Below, piece by piece: positions 15,737 through 25,535 of a DNA stretch of 64,000 nt. Origin of the DNA: Nocardioides sp. URHA0032 (GTDB lineage Bacteria; Actinomycetota; Actinomycetes; Propionibacteriales; Nocardioidaceae); contig NZ_KK211159.1 of NCBI RefSeq assembly GCF_000620645.1, positions 455,467 through 519,466 of the forward strand. The letters run 5' to 3'. The first letter of the stretch is position 1; each line of letters opens with the position of its first letter. Below the pieces are notes generated by a model that saw nothing but the letters and a program-made list of their open reading frames with translations, did not search any database and was not told the DNA's origin. Both the position numbers and the translations under genes were made by a program.

Positions 15737-17857
15737 ATGCGACCAGTGACGGATCTCGAGCGCCGCGTGGCGCCGTTCAAGGTGGTCTCCGACTACCAGC
15801 CGTCGGGCGACCAGCCCACGGCCATCGCGGAGATCTCACGCCGGATCCGGGCCGGCGTCCAGGACGTCGTGCTCCTCGGCGCCACCGGCACCGGCAAGAC
15901 CGCGACGGTCGCCTGGGTCGCGGAGCAGGTGCAGCGCCCGATCCTGGTCATGCAGCCGAACAAGACGCTCGCCGCGCAGTTCGCCAACGAGCTGCGCCAG
16001 CTGTTCCCGGACAACGCCGTCGAGTACTTCGTCTCCTACTACGACTACTACCAGCCCGAGGCCTACGTCCCGCAGACGGACACCTATATCGAGAAGGACT
16101 CCTCGATCAACGAGGAGGTGGAGCGGCTGCGCCACTCCGCGACCAACAGCCTGCTCACCCGCCGCGACGTGATCGTGGTCAGCACCGTCTCCTGCATCTA
16201 CGGCCTCGGCACCCCGCAGGAGTACGTCGACCGGATGATCCGGCTGAAGGTGGGGGAGGAGCACGACCGCGACTCGATCCTGCGCCGGCTCGTCGAGATC
16301 CAGTACACCCGCAACGACATGACGTTCACCCGGGGCACGTTCCGGGTGCGCGGCGACACCCTGGAGATCTTCCCGGTCTACGAGGAGCACGCCGTCCGGG
16401 TCGAGTTCTTCGGCGACGAGATCGAGCGGCTGATGACGCTGCACCCGCTGACCGGGGAGGTCGTGACGGAGGACCAGGAGCTCTACGTCTTCCCGGCGAC
16501 CCACTACGTCGCAGGTCCGGAGCGGATGGAGCGCGCCATCCGGGGCATCGAGCTCGAGCTCGAGGACCAGCTCGCGAAGTTCGAGCGCGAGGGCAAGCTG
16601 CTGGAGGCGCAGCGGCTGCGGATGCGCACGACCTACGACGTCGAGATGATGCGGCAGGTCGGGTCGTGCTCCGGCATCGAGAACTACTCGATGCACATCG
16701 ACGGCCGCTCCCGCGGGTCGGCGCCGAACTGTCTGCTCGACTACTTCCCCGAGGACTTCCTGCTCGTCGTCGACGAGTCGCACGTCGCCGTGCCCCAGAT
16801 CGGCGGCATGTACGAGGGCGACATGTCCCGCAAGCGGAACCTCGTCGACCACGGGTTCCGGCTGCCCAGCGCGATGGACAACCGACCGCTGCGCTGGGAG
16901 GAGTTCCTGGACCGGATCGGGCAGACGATCTACCTCTCCGCGACCCCGGGCAACTACGAGCTCGACAAGGTCGGCGGCGACACCGTCGAGCAGATCATCC
17001 GGCCGACCGGCCTGGTCGACCCCGAGGTGATCGTGAAGCCGACCAAGGGCCAGATCGACGACCTGATCCACGAGATCAACACCCGGGTGGAGAAGAACGA
17101 GCGGGTCCTGGTCACCACGCTGACCAAGAAGATGTCCGAGGACCTCACCGACTACCTCCTCGACGCCGGCATCCGCACCCGGTACCTCCACTCCGAGGTG
17201 GACACGCTGAAGCGGATCGAGCTGCTCCGCGACCTGCGGCTGGGGCAGTACGACGTCCTCGTCGGCATCAACCTGCTCAGGGAGGGCCTCGACCTGCCCG
17301 AGGTGTCGCTGGTCGCGATCCTGGACGCGGACAAGGAGGGCTTCCTCCGCTCCGACAAGTCGCTGATCCAGACGATCGGCCGCGCGGCGCGCAACGTCTC
17401 CGGCCAGGTGCACATGTACGCCGACAGGATCACGCCCTCGATGGAGTCGGCGATCGACGAGACCAACCGGCGCCGGGCCAAGCAGGTCGCCTACAACGAG
17501 GCGAACGGCGTCGACCCCCAGCCGCTGCGCAAGAAGATCGCCGACATCACCGACATGCTGGCCCGCGAGGACGAGAGCACCCAGGCGCTGCTCGAGACCT
17601 GGCAGCACCAGGACCCGAAGAACCGGAAGGCGCCGGTCCCGGCGCTCTCCCGGCTGGCGGGCGGCGAGGCCGGTCAGCACAGCAAGGACCTCGCCGGGCT
17701 GCCGAGCGCGGAGCTCGCCCAGCTGATCCAGGAGCTCACCGACCAGATGAAGGGGGCGGCCGCCGAGCTGCACTTCGAGGTGGCGGCGCGGCTCCGCGAC
17801 GAGATCTCCGACCTCAAGAAGGAGCTGCGGCAGATGATGGAAGCGGGCGTGAAGTGA
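15737..17857 (+). CDS. uvrB: Excinuclease ABC subunit B
   Basis: A 706-aa UvrB. Walker A GATGTGKT is residues 48-55. The beta-hairpin segment [12 protein letters not shown], the VDESHV (DExH) motif, the helicase motifs [62 protein letters not shown] and QTIGRAARN are all present, and the C-terminal UvrC-binding UVR domain (about 665-700) is present. It verifies lesions in nucleotide excision repair with UvrA and UvrC. Start is the ATG giving [16 protein letters not shown]. Its stop overlaps the next VOC gene's GTG. No LexA-type SOS box seen upstream. Confidence 0.97.
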   Translation: MRPVTDLERRVAPFKVVSDYQPSGDQPTAIAEISRRIRAGVQDVVLLGATGTGKTATVAWVAEQVQRPILVMQPNKTLAAQFANELRQLFPDNAVEYFVSYYDYYQPEAYVPQTDTYIEKDSSINEEVERLRHSATNSLLTRRDVIVVSTVSCIYGLGTPQEYVDRMIRLKVGEEHDRDSILRRLVEIQYTRNDMTFTRGTFRVRGDTLEIFPVYEEHAVRVEFFGDEIERLMTLHPLTGEVVTEDQELYVFPATHYVAGPERMERAIRGIELELEDQLAKFEREGKLLEAQRLRMRTTYDVEMMRQVGSCSGIENYSMHIDGRSRGSAPNCLLDYFPEDFLLVVDESHVAVPQIGGMYEGDMSRKRNLVDHGFRLPSAMDNRPLRWEEFLDRIGQTIYLSATPGNYELDKVGGDTVEQIIRPTGLVDPEVIVKPTKGQIDDLIHEINTRVEKNERVLVTTLTKKMSEDLTDYLLDAGIRTRYLHSEVDTLKRIELLRDLRLGQYDVLVGINLLREGLDLPEVSLVAILDADKEGFLRSDKSLIQTIGRAARNVSGQVHMYADRITPSMESAIDETNRRRAKQVAYNEANGVDPQPLRKKIADITDMLAREDESTQALLETWQHQDPKNRKAPVPALSRLAGGEAGQHSKDLAGLPSAELAQLIQELTDQMKGAAAELHFEVAARLRDEISDLKKELRQMMEAGVK

Positions 17858-18291
17858 GCCGGGTCCGGCAGGTGCAGGTGACCTTCGACTGCGCCGACCC
17901 GCGGTCGCTCTCGACGTTCTGGAACGCCACTCTCGGCTACGCCTTCCCGCCGCCCCCGCCCGGCTTCGGTTCCTGGGACGACTTCTCGGCGACCTTGCCC
18001 GAGGAGAAGCGCAACATGGCGTCCGCCTCGGTCGATCCCGACGCCGCCGGCCCGCGGCTGTTCTTCCAGCAGGTCCCCGAGGGCAAGACCGTGAAGAACC
18101 GCGTCCACCTCGACGTCCGCGCCGCGCCGGGGCTGGAGGGCGACGAGCGGATGGCCGCCCTGGAGGCCGAGGCCGACCGCCTGGTCGCGCTCGGCGCGAC
18201 CCGGATGAAGCGGTTCGAGCCCGACCCGCCGATGAGCGCCGGCTTCCTGGTCATGCAGGACCCCGAGGGCAACGAGTTCTGCCTCGACTGA
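17854..18291 (+). CDS. VOC superfamily protein
   Basis: A 145-aa protein with one VOC-like fold: [28 protein letters not shown], central [19 protein letters not shown], and ending [15 protein letters not shown]. This is the glyoxalase_6-type domain widespread in actinobacteria, function unknown. The GTG start overlaps the uvrB stop (GTGA), so it is translationally coupled to uvrB. Confidence 0.85.
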   Translation: MSRVRQVQVTFDCADPRSLSTFWNATLGYAFPPPPPGFGSWDDFSATLPEEKRNMASASVDPDAAGPRLFFQQVPEGKTVKNRVHLDVRAAPGLEGDERMAALEAEADRLVALGATRMKRFEPDPPMSAGFLVMQDPEGNEFCLD

Positions 18292-18310
18292 ACCACCTAG
18301 AATCCGCGGA

Positions 18311-19603
18311 GTGAATCAGCCCCCGACCACCACGGCCCGCGCCTGGTCGGTCTGGGTCGTCGGTCTCCTGGTCTACCTGGTCGCGGTCTTCCACCGGTCC
18401 TCGCTCGCGGTGGCCGGCCTCGCGGCCACCGAGCGCTTCGACATCTCGGCCTCGCAGCTGGCGACGTTCACGATGCTCCAGCTGGTCGTGTACGCCGCCA
18501 TGCAGATCCCGGTCGGGCTCCTGGTCGACCGGTTCGGCTCGCGCAGCGTGCTGCTGTGCGGCACCGTGCTGCTGACCTGCGCGCAGGCCGGGTTCGCGCT
18601 GGCCGAGACCTACCCGGAGGCGCTGGTCGCCCGGGTCTTCGTCGGCATGGGCGATGCGATGACGTTCATCTGCGTGCTGCGCCTGGTGAGCAGCTGGTTC
18701 CCGGCCCGCCGGATCCCGCTGGTCACCCAGCTGACCGGCACGCTGGGGCAGCTCGGCGCGGTCGGGGCCGCCGTCCCCATGACCTGGGCGCTGGGGCACC
18801 TCGGCTGGACCGAGGCGTACCTGATCGCAGCCTCGCTCGGCCTCGCCCTCGCGGTCGCCGTCCTCCTCGTCCTCCACGACTCGCCCACGCACCGCAATCT
18901 GCGCGGCCCCTCGCTCTCGCTCGCGGCCGTGCGCGCCAGCCTCGCCGCGTCCTGGGCGCACCCCGGCACCCGCCTGGGGTTCTGGATGCACTTCTCCACG
19001 CAGTTCAGCGCCACCGCCCTGAGCCTGCTCTGGGGCTACCCCTTCTTCGTCAAGGGCGAGCTCCAGTCGTCCTCGACGGCAGGCCTGCTGCTGACGCTGA
19101 TGGTGCTGGCGGTGATGGCCGCGGGCCCGACGCTCGGGTGGCTGGTCGGCAACCACCCGTGGCAGCGCTCGACGATGGTGCTGGGCATCGTCTCCTCGAT
19201 CGTCGTCGTGTGGACCGCCGTGCTGCTCTGGCCCGGCCACGCGCCGACGCCGCTCCTGGTCGTCCTGGTGATCGTCGTCGGCGTCGGGGGACCGGCCTCG
19301 ATGATCGGCTTCGACGTCGGCCGCACGTCGAACCCGAAGGAGCGGTTCGCCAGTGCCAGCGGGATCATCAACCAGGGCGGGTTCATCGCCAGCCTCCTGC
19401 TGGTGATCGCGATCGGCCTCGTCCTCGACTGGCGTACCCCCGGCTCGAGCACCGACTACACGCCCTCGGGGTTCCGCTGGGCGATGTCCGTGCAGTACGT
19501 CCTGTGGGCGGTCGGCCTGTCGCAGGTCTACCGCTACCGGGTGCAGGCCCGCCGCGTCATCAACCGCGCCGAGCTCGAAGAAGGCGCGCGAGCACCGGGG
19601 TGA
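18311..19603 (+). CDS. MFS transporter
   Basis: A 430-aa membrane protein with about 12 predicted helices. The MFS loop signature between helices 2 and 3 is seen as GLLVDRFGSRSVLL, and the mirrored loop in the second half is weaker. The start AWSVWVVGLLVYLVAVFHRSSLAVAGLAA resembles the nitrate/oligosaccharide-type MFS in actinobacteria. Substrate unknown. GTG start. Its 3' end overlaps the convergent AbrB-family gene by 44 bp. Confidence 0.82.
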   Translation: MNQPPTTTARAWSVWVVGLLVYLVAVFHRSSLAVAGLAATERFDISASQLATFTMLQLVVYAAMQIPVGLLVDRFGSRSVLLCGTVLLTCAQAGFALAETYPEALVARVFVGMGDAMTFICVLRLVSSWFPARRIPLVTQLTGTLGQLGAVGAAVPMTWALGHLGWTEAYLIAASLGLALAVAVLLVLHDSPTHRNLRGPSLSLAAVRASLAASWAHPGTRLGFWMHFSTQFSATALSLLWGYPFFVKGELQSSSTAGLLLTLMVLAVMAAGPTLGWLVGNHPWQRSTMVLGIVSSIVVVWTAVLLWPGHAPTPLLVVLVIVVGVGGPASMIGFDVGRTSNPKERFASASGIINQGGFIASLLLVIAIGLVLDWRTPGSSTDYTPSGFRWAMSVQYVLWAVGLSQVYRYRVQARRVINRAELEEGARAPG

Positions 19604-20615
19604 ACGCCAGGATCACGAGCAGCCGGAACAGCTGCACCGCCATCACGTAGGTCACGTCCGAGCCGCTGTCCGCGGCCGTGGCGAGCACCGCGAACAGGCC
19701 GCCGGGCGTGGTCGCGAGGTACGCCGTCAGCCCGTCGACCGGCGTCAGCCGGGCCAGCACCGCGCCGAGCAGCGCGGTCGCCGCGACCATCGCCGCGATG
19801 ATGAGCAGGACGACGGGCAGCATCCGCGCGATCGAGGCCAGGCTGGCCCGGGTGAACCGGAGTCCGACCTGGACGCCGATCAGCGCGTAGGCCAGCCACT
19901 GCAGGGCGATCGGCACCGCCGGCGCGCCGAGCCAGCCGGTCGCGGTCAGGGCCACCGCCACCGCCAGCGGGCCGAGCAGGGTCGCGGTGCTGATCGGCAC
20001 CAGCCGGGCGAGCACCATGCCGAGCGCCAGCGCGATCGCGGTGTAGGCGAGGTCCTCGGCCCAGCCCTCGCCGTTCGCCGTGAACGTCCCCAGGCCGTGG
20101 TCGGGGTGGAAGACCACCGCGGTCACCAGGGGCATCGAGACGAGCACGACGAACACCCGGAGGTACTGCACGACGGTGACCACGCGGTCGTCGGCGCCGA
20201 GGTCGCGCGCGATCGCGACGACGCCGGACGCACCGCCCGCGATCATCGCGAAGGCGCCGGTCACCTCGCTGACGTCGCGCCGGATCGCGAGGGTGCGGCC
20301 GGCGAGCAGGCTGATGACGACCGTCGCCGCGGTGACGCCGAGGATCGGCAGCAGCGCCGGGCCCATGTCGGCGAGCGCGGACAGGCTGACCAGGGAGCCG
20401 ATGGTGATGCCGATCAGCGCCTGGCCCAGCCGGAACGACCACGGCGGCAGCGTGAGCGCGGTCGGCGAGGTCAGCGCGTGCGCCATGCCGCCGAGCAACG
20501 AGCCGAACAGCACGGCCGACGGCACCCGCAGCACGGACAGGGCCACGCTGAGGGCGACGGTCACGCCCAGGACGAGCAGCACCGCCTGCAGGGGTGTCCG
20601 CTCGCGCCCGGTCAT
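19560..20615 (-). CDS. AbrB-family membrane protein (putative transporter/regulator)
   Basis: A 351-aa protein of about ten helices made of two homologous halves. Each half contains the AbrB-duplication pattern: LPPWSFRLGQALIGITIGSLVS in the first and WLAYALIGVQVGLRFTRASL in the second, then YLATTPGGLFAVLATAADSGSDVTYVMAVQLFRL. The family is often labelled ammonia monooxygenase, but that is a historical mis-label. Function unknown. ATG start; divergent from the hemerythrin gene by 18 bp. Confidence 0.8.
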   Translation of the reverse strand: MTGRERTPLQAVLLVLGVTVALSVALSVLRVPSAVLFGSLLGGMAHALTSPTALTLPPWSFRLGQALIGITIGSLVSLSALADMGPALLPILGVTAATVVISLLAGRTLAIRRDVSEVTGAFAMIAGGASGVVAIARDLGADDRVVTVVQYLRVFVVLVSMPLVTAVVFHPDHGLGTFTANGEGWAEDLAYTAIALALGMVLARLVPISTATLLGPLAVAVALTATGWLGAPAVPIALQWLAYALIGVQVGLRFTRASLASIARMLPVVLLIIAAMVAATALLGAVLARLTPVDGLTAYLATTPGGLFAVLATAADSGSDVTYVMAVQLFRLLVILAFTPVLARLLRARRG

Positions 20616-20633
20616 CGCACCTACGCTACGGAC

Positions 20634-21188
20634 GTGACCAACATCGATCTCGGAAGGCCCGTGCAGGGCGATGTCGTCGACCTGATCCTCGATGATCACC
20701 GTCGATTCGAGGCGCTGCTGCGGGACCTGCGTGACAGCAGCCAGGACCGCGACGCCGTACGACGAGCCTTCGCCGCCCTGCACGTCGCGCACGCGGAGGC
20801 GGAGGAGAGGTTCGTCTACCCGAAGCTGAAGCGGAAGAACGCCGTCGACGACCACGAGGCCGACCACGGCGTCGAGGAGCACGCCGAGGGCAACCAGGCG
20901 CTGCTGGGGGTGCTCGAGCTCTCGGGCACCGACACCCAGGCCTTCGACGACGCGGTCGAGGAGCTCGCCCGGCTGGTGAACCACCACCTGACCGAGGAGG
21001 AGCTCACCATCCTCAACCCGGCCCGCGAGGCCGTCGGCCCGCAGGTCCGCGCCGACCTCGGCGAGCAGTTCGCCACCGAGCGCAACCGGCAGATCGACGA
21101 GGACTGCGGCCGGCTCGAGAACGTCCGCCGGATCGTGGCCGAGGCGCGCCGCACGGGCCTGCTGGACGACGAGGACGGCGACGACTAG
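20634..21188 (+). CDS. Hemerythrin HHE domain protein
   Basis: A 184-aa helical protein with the metal-binding pattern of hemerythrin-like domains: LILDDHRRFEALL, HVAHAEAEERFVYPKL, then NHHLTEEELTI. The carboxylate-bridged di-iron ligands would be these His/Glu residues. Possible roles are oxygen or NO sensing, or iron handling. GTG start, sharing a very short divergent promoter with the AbrB-family gene. Confidence 0.85.
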   Translation: MTNIDLGRPVQGDVVDLILDDHRRFEALLRDLRDSSQDRDAVRRAFAALHVAHAEAEERFVYPKLKRKNAVDDHEADHGVEEHAEGNQALLGVLELSGTDTQAFDDAVEELARLVNHHLTEEELTILNPAREAVGPQVRADLGEQFATERNRQIDEDCGRLENVRRIVAEARRTGLLDDEDGDD

Positions 21189-21778
21189 ATCAGGTCATCG
21201 AGGCGGGCGACCAGCGAGTCCCGCACCGCCTGGGTGACGGCGGCGTCGACCCGGCGCTCCAGGTCGTCCTGGTCGTCGAGGTCCGCCAGCACGGCGCGCA
21301 GGTCCAGGTCGTCGATCGCGCGGGTCAGCACGTCGTCGGTCTTCAACGCCGCGTCGACCACGGCGCCGGGCAGCGCCCGGATGGCGGCCTCGAGGAACGG
21401 GTTGAGCTCGGCGTTGTCGAGCGCGTCGTCCACGAGGTCGGACGCCGGCGGCAGGGTTCCCTCGTCCTTCATCCGCTGGACCGCCGCGAGCAGTCCGTCG
21501 TGCAGGGCGTCGACCTGGGCATCGGTGCGCGGCCCGGGCTGGGCGAGCTCCAGCGTCAGCGCCTCGCGGCTGACGCCGAGCGTGCACGCGGCGTCGTCGA
21601 GCCCGATGAGCACCAGCCGCTCGGTGAGGCCGTCGATCCCGTCGGCCTGGGAGCTGACGGTCCGCGCGGCGCACGGGTCGGCGCTGTGGAGCGGCTCGAG
21701 TCCGCCACCGCCGGCCACGAGCTGGACGGTGAGCACGGCGCCGACCAGCGCGAGGCAGAACGCCGGCAGCCCGTTCAC
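21185..21778 (-). CDS. Secreted or membrane-anchored helical protein, unknown
   Basis: A 197-aa protein with an N-terminal hydrophobic segment (GLPAFCLALVGAVLTVQLVAG), then a long acidic, probably helical body rich in DD/LDDL. Two cysteines (DPCAA and AACTL). No family recognised. The GTG start overlaps the MFS stop (GTGA), so it is co-expressed with that exporter. Its stop overlaps the convergent hemerythrin stop by 4 nt. Confidence 0.7.
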   Translation of the reverse strand: MNGLPAFCLALVGAVLTVQLVAGGGGLEPLHSADPCAARTVSSQADGIDGLTERLVLIGLDDAACTLGVSREALTLELAQPGPRTDAQVDALHDGLLAAVQRMKDEGTLPPASDLVDDALDNAELNPFLEAAIRALPGAVVDAALKTDDVLTRAIDDLDLRAVLADLDDQDDLERRVDAAVTQAVRDSLVARLDDLI

Positions 21779-23118
21779 GTCGCGACCTTCCGGCGGGGTG
21801 CGACCACGACCAGCAGGGCGAGGAGCGCGAGCCCCGCGCCGATCAGGAACGAGTCGCGGAACGCCCGCGTCGCCGCCCGCTCGACCTGGGCGCCGAGGTC
21901 GCGCTCGAGGCGGTCCGCCGCGGGCTGCTGGGCGGGATCGAGGTCGAGCGCAGCGAAGGCCGCGTGCAGGTCCGGGACCCGGCCCTGCTGCGCCCTCAGC
22001 TCGCCCCCGAGCGCCTGGGCGACCGCGATCTTGTCCTGCGGGGGCAGGGGCGCGTCGAGCACCAGGGAGGTGATCGCCTCCTGCGCCGGGACCTGGGCGT
22101 CCAGCAGGTCCGCGGTGAACACCGGCGTGAGGATGGCGAGCCCGACGACGACGCCCGCGTGCCGGGCGCCGATGGTCCATCCCGCGTGCTTCACGCGCGG
22201 CAGCCGCAGCTCCATCGCCTGCGAGGTGAGGTGGTCGACGGTGAGGCCGAGCCCCAGGCCGACCAGCGCCTGCGGCGCCACGGTCCAGAGCAGGTCGGCC
22301 GCGGGCAGCAGCGCCAGGCACACCAGCCCGCCGGCGACCAGGAAGCACCCGGACGCCACCTCGACCTCGCGGGACGGCCGGAAGAGGCGCGCGACGGGTC
22401 GCGCGGCCAGGGCCGCGAGCGGGACGACGGACACGGCCAGCGCCGCCGTGGCGGGGGACCGGCGCCAGCCCTCGACGAGCAGGAGGACCAGCAGGAACAG
22501 CGCCGCGGTCAGGGCGGCCGACAGCAGGGCGAGGGTCAGGTTCGGGCGCAGTGCCGGGCGGTGCCGGTCCGCCGACGGCTGCGGGGGAGCGGACAGCAGC
22601 AGCGCGGCCGGGACGGCAAGGATCGCGAAGGGCACCTGCACCACGAAGATCGCCTGCCACGAGAACGCCTGCGTGAGGATGCCGCCCGCGACCGGGCCCG
22701 CCGCGGTGCCCACCACGCCTGCGGCCACCCACGTCGCGACGCCGCGACGCTCGCCGTACTCCGCGGCCAGCAGCTCCAGGCAGCCGAGGAGGGCGAACGC
22801 GCCACCGACCGCCTGCACGCACCGCGCGCTGACCAGCCCCTCGATGGAGCCAGCACCGGCGCACCACGCCGAGGCGACCGCGAAGACCGCGATGCCCGCC
22901 GCGGTCAGCCGCCGCGGCCGGGTCCGGGCCAGGAGCAGCCCCGCCGGCACGGCGACCAGCGCGAGCACCAGGTTGTAGGCGATCAGCACCCACGCGACCT
23001 CGCCCACGGTCGTCCGCAGGTGGAACAGGATGGCGGGCAGTGCGAGCGTGACGATCGCGGAGTCGGCCAGGACGAGCGCCACGGTGACCGCGAGCAGCGG
23101 GGCGGCGAGGCGGCGCAC
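21775..23118 (-). CDS. MFS transporter, DHA2 (drug:H+ antiporter)-like
   Basis: A 447-aa membrane protein. The opening VTVALVLADSAIVTLALPAILFHLRTTVGEVAWVLIAYNLVLA is the DHA2/EmrB pattern (D-x2-IVxxALP...W). Motif A is degenerate (LLLARTRPRRL). About 11-14 helices, with a soluble acidic stretch near residue 340-410 (DAPLPPQDKIAVAQALG). Efflux substrate unknown. GTG start. It forms a two-gene unit with the downstream anchored protein. Confidence 0.82.
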   Translation of the reverse strand: MRRLAAPLLAVTVALVLADSAIVTLALPAILFHLRTTVGEVAWVLIAYNLVLALVAVPAGLLLARTRPRRLTAAGIAVFAVASAWCAGAGSIEGLVSARCVQAVGGAFALLGCLELLAAEYGERRGVATWVAAGVVGTAAGPVAGGILTQAFSWQAIFVVQVPFAILAVPAALLLSAPPQPSADRHRPALRPNLTLALLSAALTAALFLLVLLLVEGWRRSPATAALAVSVVPLAALAARPVARLFRPSREVEVASGCFLVAGGLVCLALLPAADLLWTVAPQALVGLGLGLTVDHLTSQAMELRLPRVKHAGWTIGARHAGVVVGLAILTPVFTADLLDAQVPAQEAITSLVLDAPLPPQDKIAVAQALGGELRAQQGRVPDLHAAFAALDLDPAQQPAADRLERDLGAQVERAATRAFRDSFLIGAGLALLALLVVVAPRRKVAT

Positions 23119-23265
23119 CCGGCCATCCTGTCAGGTCCGTGCCGGGCCGGTGCCGCGGATTGCAGGCAGCACCAATGTGGAGGCGGCGGATCCGGCGTAG
23201 GCAGGGGGAGTCGATCCACTCCCGAGGGCGCATGACCCGCGGGCAACCCGTACAAGGAGCGTGGC

Positions 23266-24090
23266 ATGGGAACCATCACGACGGCTGACGGCACGGAGAT
23301 CTTCTACAAGGACTGGGGCTCGGGCCAACCGATCGTGTTCAGCCACGGGTGGCCCCTGTCCGCCGACGACTGGGACAACCAGATGCTGTTCTTCGTCCAG
23401 CAGGGCTATCGCGTCGTCGCCCACGACCGCCGCGGGCACGGGCGCTCGACGCAGACCGGCGAGGGCCACGACATGGACCACTACGCCGCCGACCTGGCCG
23501 CGGTGGTCGACCACCTCGACCTGCACGACGCCGTGCACGTCGGCCACTCCACGGGCGGCGGGGAGGTCACGCGGTACGTCGCCCGCCACGGCGGCGACCG
23601 GGTGGCCAAGGCGGTGCTGGTCAGCGCGGTTCCCCCGCTGATGCTCCGGACCGACGCCAACCCCGGCGGGCTCCCGATGGAGGTCTTCGACGGCTACCGG
23701 GAGGGTACGGCGACCCAGCGCGCCCAGTTCTACCTCGACGTCGCCTCGGGACCGTTCTACGGCTACAACCGGCCCGGAGCCGAGCCCTCCCAGGGCGTCA
23801 TCCGGAACTGGTGGCGGCAGGGGATGATGGGCGGCGCGAAGGCCCATTACGACGGCATCAAGGCGTTCTCCGAGACCGACTTCACCGAGGACCTCCGGCA
23901 GATCCGGGTCCCGACGCTGGTCATGCACGGCGACGACGACCAGGTCGTGCCGATCGCCGACTCGGCCGAGCTCTCCGTGGAGCTGCTCAGCGACGGCGCG
24001 CTCAAGGTGTACCCGGGATTCCCCCACGGGATGTGCACGGTCGATGCCGACGTCATCAACGCCGACCTGCTCGAGTTCGTGAAGTCGTGA
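23266..24090 (+). CDS. Alpha/beta hydrolase, cofactor-free chloroperoxidase-like
   Basis: A 274-aa alpha/beta hydrolase. The nucleophile is Ser95 in GHSTGGGE; the acid is in [11 protein letters not shown] and the His in FPHGM. The whole-length pattern ([37 protein letters not shown]) is that of non-heme chloroperoxidases/perhydrolases such as those of Streptomyces and Pseudomonas. Natural substrate is probably an ester or lactone. AAGGAG precedes the ATG. Confidence 0.9.
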   Translation: MGTITTADGTEIFYKDWGSGQPIVFSHGWPLSADDWDNQMLFFVQQGYRVVAHDRRGHGRSTQTGEGHDMDHYAADLAAVVDHLDLHDAVHVGHSTGGGEVTRYVARHGGDRVAKAVLVSAVPPLMLRTDANPGGLPMEVFDGYREGTATQRAQFYLDVASGPFYGYNRPGAEPSQGVIRNWWRQGMMGGAKAHYDGIKAFSETDFTEDLRQIRVPTLVMHGDDDQVVPIADSAELSVELLSDGALKVYPGFPHGMCTVDADVINADLLEFVKS

Positions 24091-24117
24091 GAGCCCGGCG
24101 CGGCGGCGTGGCGAGGC

Positions 24118-24795
24118 TCAGGCCTCCGGCCGGCGAGCGACGACGGCCAGGCTGACGAGCCGCGCGACGACGAGCGCGACGTAGAAGACCCCGGCGACCA
24201 TCTCGACCATCGCGAAGGATCGGGCGTGCCCGCCGACGGGAACGACGTCGGAGAGCCCGACGCTCGTCAGCGTGCTGAACGACAGGAAGAGCAGCTCGAA
24301 CCAGCTCCGGTCACCGACGCCGGTCGCGCCGATGAACGAGCCGGGCCAGACGACCTGGCAGGCGGCGAACACGTAGGCGAACCCCCAGGCGACGACCGTG
24401 AACGCGGCTCCGGTCGCGAACAGCTCGTCCCGGGTCACCCGGTCGTCGTGGAAGAGGTACCGGATCATCGCGTAGGAGATGTAGAAGTAGAAGGGCGCGT
24501 GGAGGAACGCCGAGGTCAGCACGATCGGGTCGCTGTGCGGCTGCCAGGCCTCGAGGATCGTGAGGACCATCGCGGGCGCACCCAGCAGCACGGCGACCCA
24601 GGTCAGCGCCGGCGTCGGTCGGACGGCCGCGAGCGCGGCGAGGACGATCCCGAGCTGCACGGTCCCGACCACGGCGCGGCCCCACGCCGTCTGGTCGAGG
24701 AACGGGTACGCCAGCACGGCGACGAGCTGGGTGGACATCAGGACCGCGGACGGGTGCGCGCGGACGGTCGCGGCGCGCGTCCGCAGGCTCACCAC
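24118..24795 (-). CDS. Ion-channel-like membrane protein with unusual selectivity filter
   Basis: A 225-aa protein with about six hydrophobic segments and a pore-loop near the C-terminus: LLFLSFSTLTSVGLSDVVPVGGHARSF. The context (SFxTLTxVG-xxD-xVP) is that of two-helix potassium channels, but the filter reads SVGLSD instead of TVGYGD. Ion selectivity is therefore uncertain. It is translated from a GTG overlapping the end of the DUF1707 gene, so the two are coupled. Confidence 0.72.
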   Translation of the reverse strand: MVSLRTRAATVRAHPSAVLMSTQLVAVLAYPFLDQTAWGRAVVGTVQLGIVLAALAAVRPTPALTWVAVLLGAPAMVLTILEAWQPHSDPIVLTSAFLHAPFYFYISYAMIRYLFHDDRVTRDELFATGAAFTVVAWGFAYVFAACQVVWPGSFIGATGVGDRSWFELLFLSFSTLTSVGLSDVVPVGGHARSFAMVEMVAGVFYVALVVARLVSLAVVARRPEA

Positions 24796-25400
24796 GGCAG
24801 CCAGCCCGGCGGCCGCTGCTGCTTGTCGCGCTGCCGCTCCAGGCGCCGGATCTCGTGGTCGACGATCTCGGTCCGGGACATCGCGGTGCGCACGAGGTTC
24901 AGCAGGCTGAAGGCGATCACGAAGGCCGGCCAGAAGAAGTAGGGGTCGAAGCCCCCGTGCCGCCAGGAGGTCGCGAACCAGATCGCGGTGGTGACCAGGC
25001 TCGCGCCGAGGAAGGAGAAGGACGCCTCGCGCCGCTTGGTCCGCCAGTGCCGCTCCGCCATCGCCTCGAGGTCGGACCGGGTGGCGTGCGCCAGGCTGGT
25101 GCCGGTGGACGGCTGCCGAACGACCAGGTCGCCGAGCAGCGGGTTCAGCTCGCCCAGCACCCGCACCCCGAGCGCCTGCTCGGAGCGCTGCTCGTACTCG
25201 TCACGGTCGAGGCGGCCGTCGGCGTACGCCTCGTCGAGGACCTGCTGGACCACGATCCGGTCGTGGTCGGAGGCGCGGATCGGCGCGTAGCGGCTGTCGC
25301 GCGGGTCGTGGGTGAACGACGACCAGACCTCCCTGTCCACCTCCACATCGTAGGAGGCGGCCCGGCGGGGCCGGTCCAGCCCACGTTTCGCCCCCGTCAC
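24789..25400 (-). CDS. DUF1707 and 2TM domain protein
   Basis: A 203-aa protein. Residues about 40-95 (IRASDHDRIVVQQVLDEAYADGRLDRDEYEQRSEQAL...) are the DUF1707 domain (SHOCT-like, thought to mediate oligomerisation). Residues about 125-170 form two membrane helices (FSFLGASLVTTAIWFATSW, FFWPAFVIAFSLLNLV). The 25 residues before DUF1707 are weakly supported, so the true start may be downstream of the GTG given. First gene of a unit with the channel-like protein; divergent from the mce operon. Confidence 0.75.
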   Translation of the reverse strand: MTGAKRGLDRPRRAASYDVEVDREVWSSFTHDPRDSRYAPIRASDHDRIVVQQVLDEAYADGRLDRDEYEQRSEQALGVRVLGELNPLLGDLVVRQPSTGTSLAHATRSDLEAMAERHWRTKRREASFSFLGASLVTTAIWFATSWRHGGFDPYFFWPAFVIAFSLLNLVRTAMSRTEIVDHEIRRLERQRDKQQRPPGWLPW

Positions 25401-25431
25401 CCCGGGGGAGGACGGTCGTTGACATCGGTGG

Positions 25432-25445
25432 GAGAACCGGTTCTA
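25432..25445. promoter_or_regulatory. KstR-like operator 1 of the mce4 operon
   Basis: GAGAACCGGTTCTA; the inner AGAACCGGTTCT is a perfect 12-bp palindrome. It fits the published KstR consensus TnnAACnnGTTnnA except for the first T. A TTGACA sequence starts 13 nt before it (25419-25424) and may be a -35 element. Confidence 0.7.
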
Positions 25446-25473
25446 CCCGGAGTGGACGCTCGTTGCCTGAAAC

Positions 25474-25487
25474 GAGAACACGTTCTA
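25474..25487. promoter_or_regulatory. KstR-like operator 2 of the mce4 operon
   Basis: GAGAACACGTTCTA; the core AGAACACGTTCT is a palindrome apart from the central AC. One mismatch to TnnAACnnGTTnnA. It lies 49 nt before yrbE4A and 42 nt (four helical turns) from operator 1, suggesting two-site repression. Confidence 0.78.
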
Positions 25488-25535
25488 CTCTGTGGCAGCT
25501 GTCTAGACATGGGCAGCGAACAGGGGAGGTGAGGG

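Noticed and set aside
15836..17773. A 645-codon minus-strand frame opposite uvrB.
   Set aside because: Antisense to a complete uvrB, with Val/Asp/Leu-biased composition and no domain.
21185..23233. One 682-codon minus-strand frame spanning the MFS gene and the small anchored protein.
   Set aside because: Only its last 197 codons are protein-like; the upstream part is an out-of-frame reading of the MFS transporter.
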